Source: CAVVAH01 sp963746175 (GTDB lineage: Bacteria > Actinomycetota > Actinomycetes > JACCUZ01). From it: a stretch of DNA of 64,000 nucleotides. Both the position numbers and the translations under genes were made by a program. Location: the NCBI GenBank assembly GCA_963746175.1, contig CAVVAH010000004.1, forward strand, positions 248,001 to 312,000, read 5' to 3'. Below the pieces are notes generated by a model, which was given only the letters and a program-made list of their open reading frames with translations, searched no databases and was not told the origin of the DNA. This document shows, piece by piece, positions 1-10,244 of the stretch (its first letter is position 1; the number at the start of each line of letters is the position of its first letter).

Positions 1-860
1 GTCACGTCATGAGCGACGCAGGAGCGCTGCGCGGCGGACACCACCGCTTCCACCGCGGCGGCGACGGCGTCCGGTCCCTCGTCGTCGAGCAGCTCGTCGG
101 TGCCTCGTATCTGCACGAAGGCCAGGCTGGCGACCCGGTGCTCGCCGTCCTCGCGACCACTGCCGAGATGCTCCCGCAGCACTGCGGGGACGCCCAGCCC
201 GGCGACCTCGTGCAGGGCCGCGTCCGCGCTCGGGAGAGCGGCAAGTGGTGCACCGCGCAGGACGACCGGACCGTCGTCCGGCACCCGCATCCAGGCCGGG
301 TCGAGCTGGGCGGCGGCCACCGGCCCGACGAAGATCTCGCCGCCCTGCGCGAGGTTCTCCAGACTGACGGCGGCGGAGACGACCGGCCCGACGGCGAACA
401 GCTCGCGGTGGCTGTCCCCGACGAGCAGCAGGTGCACGTCACCGGACTCGAACCCGATGGACATCGTCAGCCGCACCCAGCCGCCACCGGTGCGGAACCG
501 GCGGAAGGGTCGCAGCGCCGTGAGCAGGCCCTCGGCGCAGCCGGCAGCCCTGCGCGCGTGCCCGTCGCCGGTGAACAGGAGCAGCAGCGCGTCGCCCCCG
601 AACTTCACGAGGTCCCCGCCGGTCTCGGCAGCCACGGCCAGGAGTCGCCCGAAGACGTCGTTGAGGACGTCGGTCAGCTCCTCGGCACCGACCTTGCCCT
701 GCCGGGCCAGCCGTTCGGTGAGCGGGGTGAAGCCGGAGACGTCGGCGAACAGGATCGTGCCGTCGACCGTGCTGCGCCGGCGTTCGGGGTCCCGGGCCAG
801 CCAGTCGAGCGCGACCCGGGCGAGGTAGGGCGCCAAGGGGTCCACCCGCTGGTCCTTCAC
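1..860 (-). CDS. class III adenylate/guanylate cyclase-domain protein (C-terminal part outside the window)
   Basis: Conceptual translation from a GTG at 860 gives about 286 residues running off the window edge. Residues 34-44 read ILFADVSGFTP, the first metal-binding strand of a cyclase homology domain (CHD). A KFGGDALLLLF segment near residue 83 supplies the second metal-binding Asp. From about residue 245 (RVASLAFVQIRGTDEL) a second CHD seems to begin. Such tandem-CHD proteins are usually around 1000 residues and continue into an AAA ATPase/TPR region, so most of this gene probably lies to the left; that is inference. The start is supported by GAGGAGGG about 5 nt upstream; an in-frame GTG at 866 has no room for a ribosome-binding site. 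Expected product is cAMP (or cGMP) from the nucleotide triphosphate, but substrate-specificity residues were not resolved. Confidence 0.85.
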   Translation of the reverse strand, partial: MKDQRVDPLAPYLARVALDWLARDPERRRSTVDGTILFADVSGFTPLTERLARQGKVGAEELTDVLNDVFGRLLAVAAETGGDLVKFGGDALLLLFTGDGHARRAAGCAEGLLTALRPFRRFRTGGGWVRLTMSIGFESGDVHLLLVGDSHRELFAVGPVVSAAVSLENLAQGGEIFVGPVAAAQLDPAWMRVPDDGPVVLRGAPLAALPSADAALHEVAGLGVPAVLREHLGSGREDGEHRVASLAFVQIRGTDELLDDEGPDAVAAAVEAVVSAAQRSCVAHDV

Positions 861-1083
861 CCGCACCCTCCTCGGCCTGCTGCGGCCAGTGTGCGGGTCA
901 CGGGACCGCGGCGTCGATGGAAAGACGGCGATCCGTCCGGTTCTGACTCGATCGGGGCAAATGACCGGCCCGGTCTGACTACGACCTTGATAGCCCAGAC
1001 GGGTCATAGTGCCGATGCCACTGCCGGGACAGGCTGCTTCGCAGGGGCTCGGGGGGACACCGGAGCCCGGGGAGGGCCTGCTC

Positions 1084-4000
1084 ATGCACCGCGTCAACGC
1101 CTGGACCGCGCGCGTCGCACCCGCGCTGCTCGTCGCCGCACTGGTCACCACGCTGACGTCGACCGGCGCCCAGGCGGCTCCGCCGAGCACCGGGCCGGGA
1201 TCGCTGCGCACCACGTTCGCCGCCGACGGCTCGTGGAACGGCGGCTTCAACGCCGACGAGGCCCTGGACTCCGTCGTCGTCCAGCCCGACGGGAAGATCG
1301 TCGCGGCGTTCTACGACGCGAGCGGCGGCATCACCACCGTCCGTCTGCTCCCGGACGGCACACCGGACCCTGGCTGGAACGACAACGAGTCGAACATCTG
1401 GTCATCGGCCGAAACCCCGGGTGACTCCCCGCGCGGCGCGATCGCTCAGGACTCGAGCGGGCGCACGTACGTCACCTCTGCGGTCGCCGTCCCGGCGCCG
1501 TTCCCCGGTGAGGGCACCGTCCAGCAGATCGCGATCCTGCGACTGACGGCCGACGGCCACGACGACGCGACGTGGGGTACCGGCGGCGTGCTGACCGTCG
1601 GGCTCGGCGGTCACGTCAACGACCACGGCACCTCGCTCGCGTTCGACCCGGCCACGCACCGGATGTATGTCGGGGCCTGGCAGGGGCCGAGCGGCAGCAC
1701 GGACTTCGCCGTGATCGCCCTCGACGTGAACACCGGCGCACTCGACACGGCGTTCAGCGGTGACGGCGTCGCCACCACGGACTTCAACGGCCGCGACGAC
1801 ACCGTCCGGGACATCGTCATCGCTCCCGGCGGCGACGTGGTGGCGGTCGGCTACATCAAGAACTCGCCCGGGACGCACGACGACGCGGGCGCGTGGCGGC
1901 TCAACAGCGACGGCAGCCCCGTCGACACCTTCGGGAGCGACGGCAACGGCAAGGCGCAGTTCCAGCTGAGCGCCAGCGGCGGCAACAGCGGCGCGCGCTC
2001 GGTCGCTGTCGACGGGCTCGGGTACTTCTACCTCGGTGTGCGGGTCGAGGGTCTGGCCCTGCCCGGCGGTGTGCGCGGCGGCGTCCTCCGTCTCGACACG
2101 ACGGGTCATCGCGACAACGCCTTCGGTCGCCGCAACAGCACGCCCGGCAACGGGTTGGCCCTGCAGGACTTCGGTGGCGCCAACGACAACGCCGGCGTCG
2201 CGGTGGACAGCGCCGGACGCGCGCTCGTCGTCGGCAGCGCGGGCGACGCCACCGTCGCGCGCCTCGTTGCGGACCGCTATCCCGAGGACACGACGTTCAA
2301 CGGCACCGGCCTCGAGACCCTGGGCTGCGGCTCGGGCGGTGCCGGCGCGGTCGGCACCACGCCCACCGGGGACGTCATCGTCGTCGGGGTCTGCTCCAAC
2401 TTCGACGGCGGTGGCAACCCCGTCGTGTGGAAGCTCGACGGCGGCGACCAGGTGCCGCTCCCGGCCGTCCCGCTGGCCTACCCGACCGGCGCGCAGTACG
2501 CCAACCTCCACGCCACCGGGATCACCGTCAACGGCGTCGGCCGGTCCGTGACCGTCGCCCCGGGATCTGCGCTGACCCTGGGCTTCACCTACAAGTTCGA
2601 CAACCCGGTGCCCGATGACATCTGCGGCAGCGTGTGCATCACCCAGGTGCTCGCCGGCTTCACGAATGCCGGGCCAGAGCTCTGCTTCCAGGCAGGCGGC
2701 GCCGAGCTCTCCGGGGCGACCGCGGCCGTCAGCGGCAGCCTCACGGCTCCGTCCCGACCTGGTCGCTACTACATCGGGTTCGGGCGCATCTACGAGAACG
2801 CCTGCTCGGCGGGGGCCGGCAACTGGACGGCGGACGGCAAGCTCGTGGAACGGCAACCTGGTCCCCACACCGGCCGCGTTCCTGGCCGAGGTCGTCGTCC
2901 TCGACGGGGTCGCCGGGCTGACGGTGACCCCGGACCGGGCAACCGCGCCCGTACGGCCAGGGCACCGTCCCGGTGCAGCTCGATCTCGCCCGACGACCTC
3001 ACCGGTTCGCTCGCCAACCTGCAGGCCTCACCTCTCCGGGTCTCACCTCTCCGCGTGTCGCCGCTGCGCGTGTCGCCGCTGCGCGTGTCGCCGCTGCGCG
3101 TGTCGCCGCTGCGCGTGTCGCCGCTGCGCGTGTCGCCGCTCCGGGTCTCGCCGCTGCGCGTCTCGCCGATCCCTCTGTCGGAGGTGCCGCTCGACCCGCC
3201 GAACGACTGGGCCTCCGTGCTCACCGGCACGTGTTCGCCAACCAGCCCCTGCAGAACGTCACGCTCCAGCAGGTGCTCGACCTCGATCCGGCACCGGCCT
3301 CGGTCGCCGGGCTCTCGCTCGCCGACATCGACCTCAGCCGAACCGCGCTGCGTGACGTCAGCCTGACGGCGTTCCTGCTCGGCAGCACCCCCGCCTCCGC
3401 ACTCGGCCTCCAGGACGTCCCCACCGGCGGGTCGACCTGCAGCAAGAGCCTGCTCGACCTGGAGCTGACCGGCGTCGACCTGTCGCCGGTCTACGCGCAC
3501 GGGATCCACGTCAGCAGCAGCACGCCGTTCGCAGCTGACGCCCCGCTCCCGCGGATGCGCCTTGGTGACCTGTGGCTGTCGCAGACGCCGCTCGGCGACG
3601 TCCTCCGCACCGCGGTTCCGTCGACCTGGCTGACGGGACCGTGCCCTGCGTGCACGACGCTGGCGGACGTCCAGGCTGCGTACCCCGTCGAGCTCACAGG
3701 CGTCGCGACCGTCGGTGCCCTGCTCCAGCAGGTTCCGAGCCTGAGCCCGACCGTCGGTGAGATCCTGCCGGGGCTGGTGTCGCGGGACCAGCTCGGCTAC
3801 GAGCGGATCCCGAGTGACCGGCTGGCGGCAGCGTCGCCGCTACCGTCCAGCGGCGTCACCTACACCGCCACGTTCACGATCGACTGCTCGCGACCGGCCG
3901 GACCGTTGACCGTCGACTTCAACCTCCCCACTGGGTTCCGGCCGATCCCGGCGACCGCGTCGGTCTCGGTGGCGGGGCTGGGCAACGTGGCCGTCACCAA

Positions 4001-7000
4001 GGCCGCGGTCGGCTCCGCGTACCGCCTGACGAGCAGCGCGAACATCGTCTGCAGCGGCGCCCCGCTGGTCACCGCGAAGGTGGACGCGGAGCCCGGCCTC
4101 GCACTCGGTGCGACCACCGACTCGGTCACCGCCACGTTCGGCGGCACCAGCGCGACGGCCTTCGACGTCACGCCGCTCACCGTCGTGGACAGCACGGCCG
4201 ACACGGCCATCACTCCCGAGCCGAGCACGCCGAGCGGCACCGTGTTCCTCGGCTACGTGTCGGCGCCCGGCGACCAGGACGCGTTCGTCCTGCCCACCCT
4301 GCCCGCCGGCACGAAGCTCACGGTCCGGCTGGCCGGGATGGCCGCCGGGCACGACGACGACCTCTCGGTGTTCGGTCCCGGCGTTCCGGCACTGCACGAC
4401 TCCGTCGGTGCCGCCGCCGCTGCGCGTCTCGCCCCTGCGGGTCTCGCCGTTGCGCGTCTCCGGCGTCGACGACACCACGCTCGACCCGTCGTCGGACGGC
4501 ACCACCGCCGGCACCGAGCCGCAGCCCGACGTCCCGGTCCAGCCGCCGAGCGGGAGCACGGTGCTCGGAGTCTCCGCCAACCGCGGTGACGCCGAGGAGT
4601 CCCTCGCCTACACGGTGCCGGACGGCGCCTCGAGCGGTCCGACGACCATCGTCGTCAGCGGCTACAACGGGTCGTCCGACACCTCGCAGCCGTACGCCCT
4701 GCTCGTGTCGGTGGATCCCCCTGCCACCCCGCTGGCCTGCGCCGCCCCGGCGTTCCCGTTCGCCAGCCAGAACACCACCCCCGGCACCGCCGTGAGCAGC
4801 CTCCCGGCCGGCACCGAGACCGTGATCCTCACCGACAAGAAGCGGCTCGGCGACCTCTACGGCAGCACCGCCGCGACCAACGTCATGGCCAAGCTGCAGA
4901 CGCTCGCGGCGCGCACCGACGTCAAGGGCGTCGTCGTCTCCGTCGAGGCGAACGCCGCGGTCCAGCAGGCCTACAACGCCTGGGACGCGCCATCCTCGTC
5001 CTGCTCCCCTGGGAAGGCCAACGCCGTCGTCAAGGCGATCAACGCCTACCTCGACACCATCCGGGGCACGAGCACCTCCCTGAAGCACCTGGTGATCGCC
5101 GGCGGCGACCAGGTCGTGCCCATGGGGCGCATCATCGACCGGGTCGACCTGGAGAACGAGTCGACGTTCGCACCGGAGCAGGTCTACGGCGGCAACGACA
5201 ACGCGCTGTCCGGCTCCCTGCGCGGCGGTTACCTGCTCAGCGACGACCCGTACGGCGACCTCAACCCGGTGCCGTGGCTGGACAGCGCACTGTACGTCCC
5301 CGACATCGCGATCGGCCGCCTCGTGGAGACGCCGGCCGACATCACCAAGGCCGTGGACCAGTTCGTCGCGTCGAACGGTGTCCGCACTCCGGTCGCCGCC
5401 TACACGGCGGGCTACGACTTCAACTCCGACGGCGCGCAGCTCGTGGCCGACCGGCTGGCCAAGCTCGTGGCGGCGAACACCTCCAGGACGAGCATCAGCG
5501 GCAGCTGGTCCAAGACCGACGCGGTCGGCGGAATGGCCGCAGCGGCGCACGGCTACATCTCCGTCAACGCGCACTACGACGCCTACCGGGCGCTGCCGGC
5601 CGACGAGTTCAGCGGTGGCACGCAGAACCAGCTGCTCACGCCGACGGACCTGCCGGCCGACCTGGCCGGCGGCGTTCTGTTCACCATCGGCTGCCACACC
5701 GGGCTCAGTGTCGCCGACACCTTCGTCGCGACGACGACCGAGGCGGTGCGCAAGAACGACTGGGCGCAGAACGTCGCCTCGCGCGGCGGCGTCCTCGCGG
5801 CCAACACCGGCTTCGGCTACGGAGACAGCGCGGCCGTCGCCTACAGCGAGCGGCTGATGGCCGACTTCGCCGCCAACCTCGACGGCAAGATGACGGTCGG
5901 CCAAGCGCTCATGTTCGCCAAGCAGAGCTCCGTGCACCTGCCGATGGCCGTGGTAGACGCGAAGGTCATGCAGGAGGCCACCTTCTACGGCCTGCCGATG
6001 TACCGGCTCGGGGCTGCGGGCGCCTCCGCGCCGGCCGTGCTCCCGGCTGCGCCGCCCGCGGGTGGCTCGACCACCTCCGAGGGGGCGCTGGAGACCTCGT
6101 CCTTCGCCGGCAAGCTGACGGCGCAGACGGGCCCGCGCGGCACCTGGTACGGCGTCCAGGACACGGCCACCAGCCCGTTGCAGGCGCCGCTCGCGCTCCC
6201 GAGCCGGCCGCTGCAGCCCGAGACGACGGTGGCGTACCCGAAGGTCGCCAGCCAGGAGGTGCACGGCGTCGTCATCGAGGGGCTGACCACCAAGGTCACG
6301 TCGAGCACCGGTGCCTTCAACCCGGTCTACTCGACCGCGGTGCCGGACGCGAGCAGCAGCAAGCCAGAGCCGGAGACGCGGGGCGCGTTCTTCCCGTCGA
6401 CGCTCGCGAACGTCGTCGAGCGTGCGACACCCACCGGCATCAAGGACGTCGTCGTCCTGCACCCGGGCCAGTTCCGGAGTGCGTCGCCGGACAGCAGCCT
6501 CGGTTTCCAGCAGCTGGCCGACTCGATGTCGTACAGGCTGCTCTACTCCGACAGCGCCAACGTGACGCCGCCGGCGATCAAGACCGTGGACGGCACCGTG
6601 TCCGGTGGCACGGCCACCTTCGCGGTCACCACCGGGTCCGACGCCGAGAAGGCCACCGTCCTGTTCCTGGCCCGGAGCAGCACGACCGGACAGGCCTGGA
6701 CCCGCGTGTCGCTCACCAAGACCGGCCCTGGCGCCTTCAGCGGCACCGCGCCCGTCACCACCCCGACCATCGAGCAGTACTTCGTGCAGGTCGTCGACGG
6801 CGCGAACAACGTCTCGGTGTCCAGCAAGAAGGGTCAGGACTTCGCCGCTCCTGCGACTCCCGCCGACTCGGGTGCCCCGACGATCGCCGTTCTCGGCACG
6901 CCGGTGAACAACAGCTATGTCGGCCCGCAGACGGTGGCGATCACCGGTCCTGGCCCGATCAGCTACACGGTCGACAGCGGCTCGGCGACGGACTACGTCG

Positions 7001-7704
7001 GCGCCTTCGTGGTCGCCGGTACCGGCGGTCACACGGTCACCGCGACCGGCCCCGGGGGGACTGCGACCCAGACCTTCACCATCCTGGCGACACCTGCTCC
7101 GACCGTGAGCATCTCGAGCCCGTCGGCGTCCGGGTCCTACACGGAGGGGTACGCGATCCCTGCCGTGTTCAGCTGCGACGGCTACCAGGTCGTGAGCTGC
7201 ACGGGCAGCCCGGTGCAGCCGGACAACAGCGTCGGGGCGCACACCTTCACGGTGACCGCCCGGGACTCCGGGGGCCGGACCGCCACGGCGTCGGTGACGT
7301 ACACCGTGCGGCGCTCGCCGTTCCTCGGCCTGCTCCAGCCGGTGGACGACGGGCCGGGTGCCACGCCTAGCGTGTACAAGAAGAACTCGACGATCCCGTT
7401 GAAGTTCCAGATCGTGGGGAGCAACGGCCTCCCGATCCCCGACGCCCGCGCCGCGGCGCTCGCCGCGTCGTGCGACGCCACCGTGACGTACACCACCGTG
7501 GGAGGTGTCACCGCCCCGGTCGACGAGAACAGCGTGACCGACACCCCGGACTCGGGAGGCTGCTTCCGCTACGACGCCTCGGCCGACCAGTTCCAGTACA
7601 ACTTCGGCACCAAGAACCTGGCGGCCGGCCAGTGGTACCTGCTGCGGATCCACTTCGCCACCGCCGGGATCCCGGACCACACCGTCCGGATCGGCCTGCG
7701 CTGA
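1084..7704 (+). CDS. giant secreted protein: delta-60 repeats, SPLRV arrays, PPC, C25 (gingipain-like) fold, PxKF; five apparent frameshifts
   Basis: The ATG at 1084 opens a signal peptide (hydrophobic core then AQAAP). About 1300-2400 holds several delta-60-type repeats (LDSVVVQPDGKIV, LDTAFSGDG). Around 3028-3162 is an SPLRV pentapeptide array, followed by looser pentapeptide repeats (IDLSRTALRDVSL). A PPC domain spans about 4230-4720 with a second SPLRV block inside it. About 4840-6010 resembles peptidase C25: LKHLVIAGGDQVVP, PDIAIGRL, a candidate catalytic His in VNAHYDAY (codon 5572-5574) and Cys in TIGCHTG (5692-5694). The C-terminus has Ig-like repeats and a PxKF domain (STIPLKFQIV) ending at 7704. 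Continuous reading needs five single-base corrections: extra base near 2844, 2956 and 2989, missing base near 3231, extra base near 4410. They sum so that the first and last frames agree. Function as a secreted or surface peptidase is inference. Confidence 0.72.
3028..3162 (+). repeat. tandem 15-bp repeat encoding nine SPLRV units
   Basis: Nine consecutive 15-bp units encode Ser-Pro-Leu-Arg-Val inside the giant secreted protein. The middle units are nearly identical at the DNA level (tcgccgctgcgcgtg); the outer ones vary only at third positions or Leu/Arg codons. With small residue, x, Leu, x, x spacing the units fit the A(D/N)LXX pentapeptide-repeat pattern, so a right-handed beta-helix is possible. 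Downstream residues (SEVPLDPP, LQNVTLQQV, IDLSRTALRDVSL) continue the same five-residue spacing in degenerate form. Confidence 0.9.
4417..4461 (+). repeat. second SPLRV block (three units) within the PPC domain
   Basis: Codons 4417-4461 read PLRV-SPLRV-SPLRV-S, the same pentapeptide as at 3028-3162 but about 1.3 kb downstream and with different codon choices. It sits between the first half (SVFGPGVPALHD) and second half (TTIVVSGYNGSSD) of a PPC-type domain, so it looks like an insertion into a domain loop. An apparent +1 indel near 4410 directly precedes it. Confidence 0.85.
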
Positions 7705-7720
7705 CGATCCGCGTCTCCTG

Positions 7721-7747
7721 CCGTCGTCCCGCGATCCGGGACGGCGG
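7721..7747 (+). terminator. hairpin after the giant secreted protein gene
   Basis: Arms ccgtcgtcccg (7721-7731) and cgggacggcgg (7737-7747) pair 10 of 11 bases around a 5-nt loop, starting 17 nt after the stop at 7704 and ending 13 nt before the deoC start. There is no T-tract, as is usual in GC-rich actinobacteria. It could equally influence deoC translation. Confidence 0.55.
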
Positions 7748-7759
7748 TAGAGTCGCTGG

Positions 7760-8737
7760 GTGACAACGACCGCTTCCCCGTCGGTCGCCAGGGACCTCAG
7801 CGGCCTTGACGTCCCCGGCATCACCGCCTCCGACGCCTCGCTCCGACGGTTCCTGCACGGGCTGCCCGGCGTCGACCAGGTCGGTGCCGAGGCGCGCACC
7901 GCGACCTTGGGGACCCGTTCGATCAAGACCTCGGCCAAGGCCTGGGCCATCGACCTGGCGATCCGGATGATCGACCTGACCACGTTGGAGGGTCAGGACA
8001 CCCCGGGCAAGGTCCGCGCCCTGTGCGCCAAGGCCCTGCGCCCCGACCCGGCGGTCCCCGACACCCCCCGGGTCGCCGCCATCTGCGTCTACCCGGACAT
8101 GGTGCCGGTGGCCGTCGAGGCGCTGCGCGGGAGCGGCGTGCACGTCGCGAGCGTGGCGACGGCGTTCCCGAGCGGGCGCGCCAGCATGACGGTCAAGCTC
8201 ACCGACACCCGTGACGCGGTGGCCGCCGGCGCCGACGAGATCGACATGGTCATCGACCGCGGCGCCTTCCTGTCCGGCCGCTACCTCGAGGTGTTCGAGG
8301 AGATCGTGGCCACCAAGGAGGCGTGCGGCGACGCGCACCTCAAGGTGATCCTCGAGACCGGCGAGCTGGTCACCTACGACAACGTCCGCCGTGCGTCCTG
8401 GCTGGGCATGCTCGCGGGGGGTGACTTCATCAAGACGTCAACGGGCAAGATCCAGCCCGCTGCCACGCTGCCGGTGACGCTCGTCATGCTCGAGGCGGTG
8501 CGCGACTTCCGTGGCGCGACGGGTCGCCAGGTCGGCGTGAAGCCGGCCGGCGGCATCAAGACGACGAAGGACGCGATCAAGTACCTCGTCCTGGTCAACG
8601 AGACCGTCGGCGACGACTGGCTCGACCCCGACTGGTTCCGGCTCGGCGCGAGCAGCCTGCTCAACGACCTGCTCATGCAGCGGACCAAGATGACCACCGG
8701 CCGCTACAGCGGTCCCGACTACTTCACCCTGGACTAA
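7760..8737 (+). CDS. deoC: deoxyribose-phosphate aldolase
   Basis: Cytoplasmic class I aldolase that cleaves 2-deoxyribose-5-phosphate to glyceraldehyde-3-phosphate and acetaldehyde in deoxynucleoside breakdown. The 325-residue product has the Schiff-base lysine in GGDFIKTSTGK (about residues 221-231), the second active-site lysine in GVKPAGGIKT (about 259-268) and the Asp of DEIDMVID (about 159-166). It is longer than the roughly 220-260 residues common elsewhere, as in other actinobacterial forms with N- and C-terminal extensions. The start is GTG at 7760, the only one preceding the conserved N-terminus. Two aldehyde dehydrogenase genes follow on the same strand and probably deal with the acetaldehyde (inference); deoA, cdd and add are nearby. 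Confidence 0.95.
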   Translation: MTTTASPSVARDLSGLDVPGITASDASLRRFLHGLPGVDQVGAEARTATLGTRSIKTSAKAWAIDLAIRMIDLTTLEGQDTPGKVRALCAKALRPDPAVPDTPRVAAICVYPDMVPVAVEALRGSGVHVASVATAFPSGRASMTVKLTDTRDAVAAGADEIDMVIDRGAFLSGRYLEVFEEIVATKEACGDAHLKVILETGELVTYDNVRRASWLGMLAGGDFIKTSTGKIQPAATLPVTLVMLEAVRDFRGATGRQVGVKPAGGIKTTKDAIKYLVLVNETVGDDWLDPDWFRLGASSLLNDLLMQRTKMTTGRYSGPDYFTLD

Positions 8738-8801
8738 TGAGAGCCATGGCGACTCAGCGGCGACGTCCGGAGCGAGGAACGAGCGTAGGCGGAGCGCGAA
8801 A

Positions 8802-10244
8802 ATGACCAGCAAGAAGTTCGAGTACGCACCCGCGCCGGAGTCGCGCGCGATCGTCGACCTCAAGCCGTCGTACGGCCTGTTCATCGACGGTCAGTTCGTC
8901 GACACCGCCGACGGCCGCACGTTCAAGACGGTCAGCCCGGCGTCGGAGGAGGTGCTGGCCGAGATCACCGAGGCCGGCCCCACCGACGTCGACCGCGCCG
9001 TCGCCGCTGCCCGCAAGGCGTACGACAAGGTGTGGTCGAAGCTGCCGGCGCGCGAGCGCGGCAAGTACCTGTTCCGGATCGCCCGCATCGTGCAGGAGCG
9101 GGCCCGCGAGCTCGCCGTCCTCGAGTCGCTCGACAACGGCAAGCCGATCCGCGAGTCGCGCGACGTCGACGTCCCGCTGGTGGCCGCGTGGTTCTTCCAC
9201 TACGCCGGGTGGGCCGACAAGCTCGAGCACGCCGGCTTCGGTGCGAACCCCAGGCCGCTGGGCGTCGCCGGCCAGGTGATCCCGTGGAACTTCCCGCTGC
9301 TCATGCTGGCGTGGAAGATCGCGCCCGCCCTCGCGTGCGGCAACACCGTGGTCCTCAAGCCTGCCGAGACCACACCGCTGACCGCGCTGCTGTTCGCCGA
9401 GATCTGCCAGCAGGCCGACCTGCCGCCGGGGGTCGTCAACATCCTGACCGGCGCCGGCGACACCGGCCGGGCTCTCGTCGAGCACCAGGGCGTCGACAAG
9501 GTCGCGTTCACCGGCTCGACCGACGTCGGGAAGATGATCGCCCGCTCCACCGCCGGCACCAAGAAGAAGGTCACCCTCGAGCTCGGCGGCAAGGCCGCCA
9601 ACATCGTCTTCGAGGACGCACCCGTCGACCAGGCGGTCGAAGGCATCGTCAACGGCATCTTCTTCAACCAGGGCCATGTGTGCTGCGCCGGCTCGCGTCT
9701 GCTCGTGCAGGAGTCGGCCTACGACGAGGTGATGGGCTCGCTCAAGCGGCGGCTCGGGACGTTGCGCCTCGGCGACCCGCTGGACAAGAACACCGACATC
9801 GGAGCGATCAACTCGGCCGAGCAGCTGGCCCGGATCCGCGAGCTGTCCGACGTGGGCGAGGCCGAGGGCGCCGAGCGCTGGTCGCCGCCGTGCGAGATCC
9901 CGGCCAAGGGCTTCTGGTTCCCGCCGACCGTGTTCACGGGCGTCTCGCAGGCCCACCGCATCGCGCGGGAGGAGATCTTCGGCCCGGTGCTGTCGGTGCT
10001 GACCTTCCGCACCCCGCAGGAGGCCGTCGAGAAGGCCAACAACACGCCCTACGGCCTGTCCGCCGGTGTCTGGACCGACAAGGGGTCTCGCATCCTCTGG
10101 ATGGCCAACCAGCTGCGCGCCGGCGTGGTGTGGGCCAACACGTTCAACCGGTTCGACCCCGCGTCGCCGTTCGGCGGCTACAAGGAGTCGGGATACGGCC
10201 GCGAAGGCGGCCGCCACGGGCTGGAGGCCTACCTCGATGTCTGA
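8802..10244 (+). CDS. aldehyde dehydrogenase family protein
   Basis: NAD(P)-dependent aldehyde dehydrogenase, 480 residues, about normal family length. Visible motifs are the Asn-containing PWNFPLLMLAWK (oxyanion region, about residues 165-176), the general-base Glu in LELGGKAAN (about 259) and the nucleophile in GHVCCAGSR (about 290-298). EEIFGPVLSV lies in the C-terminal half. The ATG at 8802 starts MTSKKFEYAP. The preceding 64 bp after deoC contain no clear terminator, so co-transcription is likely. The substrate is plausibly acetaldehyde released by DeoC; this follows from context only. Its last 8 bp overlap the next gene, suggesting coupled translation. Confidence 0.92.
   Translation: MTSKKFEYAPAPESRAIVDLKPSYGLFIDGQFVDTADGRTFKTVSPASEEVLAEITEAGPTDVDRAVAAARKAYDKVWSKLPARERGKYLFRIARIVQERARELAVLESLDNGKPIRESRDVDVPLVAAWFFHYAGWADKLEHAGFGANPRPLGVAGQVIPWNFPLLMLAWKIAPALACGNTVVLKPAETTPLTALLFAEICQQADLPPGVVNILTGAGDTGRALVEHQGVDKVAFTGSTDVGKMIARSTAGTKKKVTLELGGKAANIVFEDAPVDQAVEGIVNGIFFNQGHVCCAGSRLLVQESAYDEVMGSLKRRLGTLRLGDPLDKNTDIGAINSAEQLARIRELSDVGEAEGAERWSPPCEIPAKGFWFPPTVFTGVSQAHRIAREEIFGPVLSVLTFRTPQEAVEKANNTPYGLSAGVWTDKGSRILWMANQLRAGVVWANTFNRFDPASPFGGYKESGYGREGGRHGLEAYLDV

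Noticed and set aside
988..1012. Promoter before the giant secreted protein (TTGATA followed by CATAGT)
   Set aside because: The spacing between the two hexamers is only 12-14 bp, too short for a standard promoter.
3028..3162. CRISPR-like or satellite array
   Set aside because: The repeats are contiguous, in frame, without spacers, and encode a clean pentapeptide; no cas genes are nearby.
4318..7983. A 1221-codon open frame on the minus strand opposite the giant gene
   Set aside because: Its translation is Arg/Gly/Val-rich without motifs, mirrors the plus-strand codon bias, and it runs across the real gene and into deoC; it is a GC-content artefact.
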